The notes beneath the pieces were generated by a model, which did not search any database, was not told where the DNA came from, and saw only the letters and a program-made list of their open reading frames with translations. This document shows positions 63,258 through 64,000 of a stretch of 64,000 nt of DNA, piece after piece. This stretch comes from Speluncibacter jeojiensis (GTDB lineage: Bacteria > Actinomycetota > Actinomycetes > Mycobacteriales > Mycobacteriaceae): positions 248,001 through 312,000 of the forward strand of contig NZ_JAAIVF010000005.1 in assembly GCF_029589495.1 (NCBI RefSeq). Reading direction: 5' to 3'. Within the stretch, counting starts at the first letter, position 1. The number at the start of each line of letters is the position of its first letter. Made by a program: the position numbers and the translations under genes.

Positions 63258-63773
63258 TCAGCGGCGCAGCAGGCCGGCCGGGGTGGTGTCGAGCGCCCAG
63301 TAGGCGCGCGAGAACGGCTCACCCTGGGGGTTCACCACCGACGACGGGAGGTTGATCTCGACCGTCAGCAGCTGGCGGTGCTCGCCCGCGCCGCCCACGG
63401 CGACCGCGGTGCGGTCGTTGGGGGCGAAGGTGCGCAGTTCGTACTCCGAGCGCATTCCCGGGCCGAGGTATTCGAGCGTCATCGTCCACGGCGCCCGCGA
63501 GATCTCCTTGGGCAGCGAGATCTGCACCGGAGAGCCGGTCGGCACGTCGAGGTGCGCCTTGGTGCCGGAGACGCAGTCGGTCACCTTGATCGAGCAGTAC
63601 TTGACCGGCCCGGCCTGGACCGACTTGCCGTTCGCATAGAACGTGATCTGCGGCGGCGGGGTGGTGGTGTTCGCGTTGACGACCAGTACCCCGACGACGA
63701 TCAGCACGATGGCGAGCACGGCCGCCCCGCCCAGCCGCAACAGGATCGTCTTGCCGCTCGCCGGGCGGCTCAT
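63258..63773 (-). CDS. DUF2771 exported protein
   Basis: A 171-residue protein with one N-terminal membrane anchor (TILLRLGGAAVLAIVLIVVGVLVVNAN) and a beta-rich extracytoplasmic domain (PPQITFYANGKSVQAGPVKYCSIKVTDC, with two cysteines that may bond; SPVQISLPKEI; WTMTLEYL). It fits the DUF2771 family of Mycobacteriales. ATG 63773 overlaps the stop of the next MFS gene by 4 bp (ATGA), so the two are coupled. Function unknown; a cell-envelope role is likely. Confidence 0.8.
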   Translation of the reverse strand: MSRPASGKTILLRLGGAAVLAIVLIVVGVLVVNANTTTPPPQITFYANGKSVQAGPVKYCSIKVTDCVSGTKAHLDVPTGSPVQISLPKEISRAPWTMTLEYLGPGMRSEYELRTFAPNDRTAVAVGGAGEHRQLLTVEINLPSSVVNPQGEPFSRAYWALDTTPAGLLRR

Positions 63774-64000
63774 CGCACGTTCTCCGCGGACGCGCCGGAC
63801 GTGACGTTGCCCTCGGGGGCGGCCTGACGGGGCCGGTGGCTGCTGCCGAGACCGGGCAGTACGGAGTATCCGCGATAGCTCAGGATGGTTTGCACGAGTC
63901 CGATGGTAAGCAACACCGAGATCACGGTGAATCCGATCCAATACTCGGTGGGCAGCAGCACGCCGAGTGCGCCGCCGAAGACCCAGCTGAGCTGAAGGAC
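63770..64000 (-). CDS. MFS transporter, C-terminal end (partial)
   Basis: The frame is open to the window edge, so the last 76 residues of a larger protein are seen: hydrophobic helices (VLQLSWVFGGALGVLLPTEYWIGFTVISVLLTIGLVQTILSY) followed by a polar tail (PGLGSSHRPRQAAPEGNVTSG). In M. tuberculosis this position is Rv0876c, an MFS-type transporter, and the helix pattern fits. The first part of the gene lies beyond base 64000. Confidence 0.65.
   Translation of the reverse strand, partial: VLQLSWVFGGALGVLLPTEYWIGFTVISVLLTIGLVQTILSYRGYSVLPGLGSSHRPRQAAPEGNVTSGASAENVR

Overview
The window is high-GC actinobacterial DNA. The mycofactocin genes, the cspB/rpfA/moa block, a REP13E12-type relic and the frequent GTG starts point to the Mycobacteriales (Gordonia, Rhodococcus or a close relative; the genus is my inference). 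No rRNA, intact tRNA or CRISPR array was seen.

Layout. 1-2259: the end of a valine-catabolism operon (3-hydroxyisobutyryl-CoA hydrolase, mmsB, enoyl-CoA hydratase). 2308-6512: fadD-type ligase, nitronate monooxygenase, a decayed REP13E12 HNH relic and an alpha/beta hydrolase. 6850-11326: three genes that share carboxypeptidase-regulatory-like (beta-sandwich) domains: a stand-alone protein, a YceI fusion and a 14-TM MFS fusion. 11389-31725: a large mycofactocin region, with a mycofactocin-dependent SDR, GAF-LuxR regulator, mftG, TetR, a ferritin-like metal hydrolase plus membrane protein, mftR, mftA-B-C-D, two OYE/FadH-type flavoenzymes, mftE and mftF, then an MFS pump and an aldehyde dehydrogenase/DUF779 pair. 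31753-38845: LysR and AraC regulators, AhpD-like and hemerythrin proteins, an acyl-CoA dehydrogenase and a CoA-transferase. 38911-42574: a visibly AT-richer two-gene island whose larger protein joins a predicted PD-(D/E)XK nuclease domain (DUF4297/Cap4-like) to a NACHT/STAND NTPase; it looks like an anti-phage system and is the most novel item here. 42729-64000: a block that, from memory, follows the M. tuberculosis order Rv0858c-Rv0876c (dapC, fadA, fadB, XPB helicase, Rv0862c, Rv0863, moaC, mog, moaE, rpfA, moaD, moaA, YccF, cspB, exported protein, MFS), with an inserted amidase-to-DUF3239 segment and an inserted ModC-like ATPase.

How it works together. The mft genes make the peptide-derived redox cofactor mycofactocin (MftA precursor, MftB/C/E/D maturation, MftF glycosylation). 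The nearby SDR would use it to oxidise alcohols, MftG would re-oxidise it towards respiration, and the aldehyde dehydrogenase would take the aldehyde product. The fad, mms and ech genes serve acyl-CoA and branched-chain catabolism. The moa genes make molybdopterin. rpfA is preceded by a c-di-AMP (ydaO-type) riboswitch and a CRP-like palindrome, and fadA by a KstR-type palindrome.
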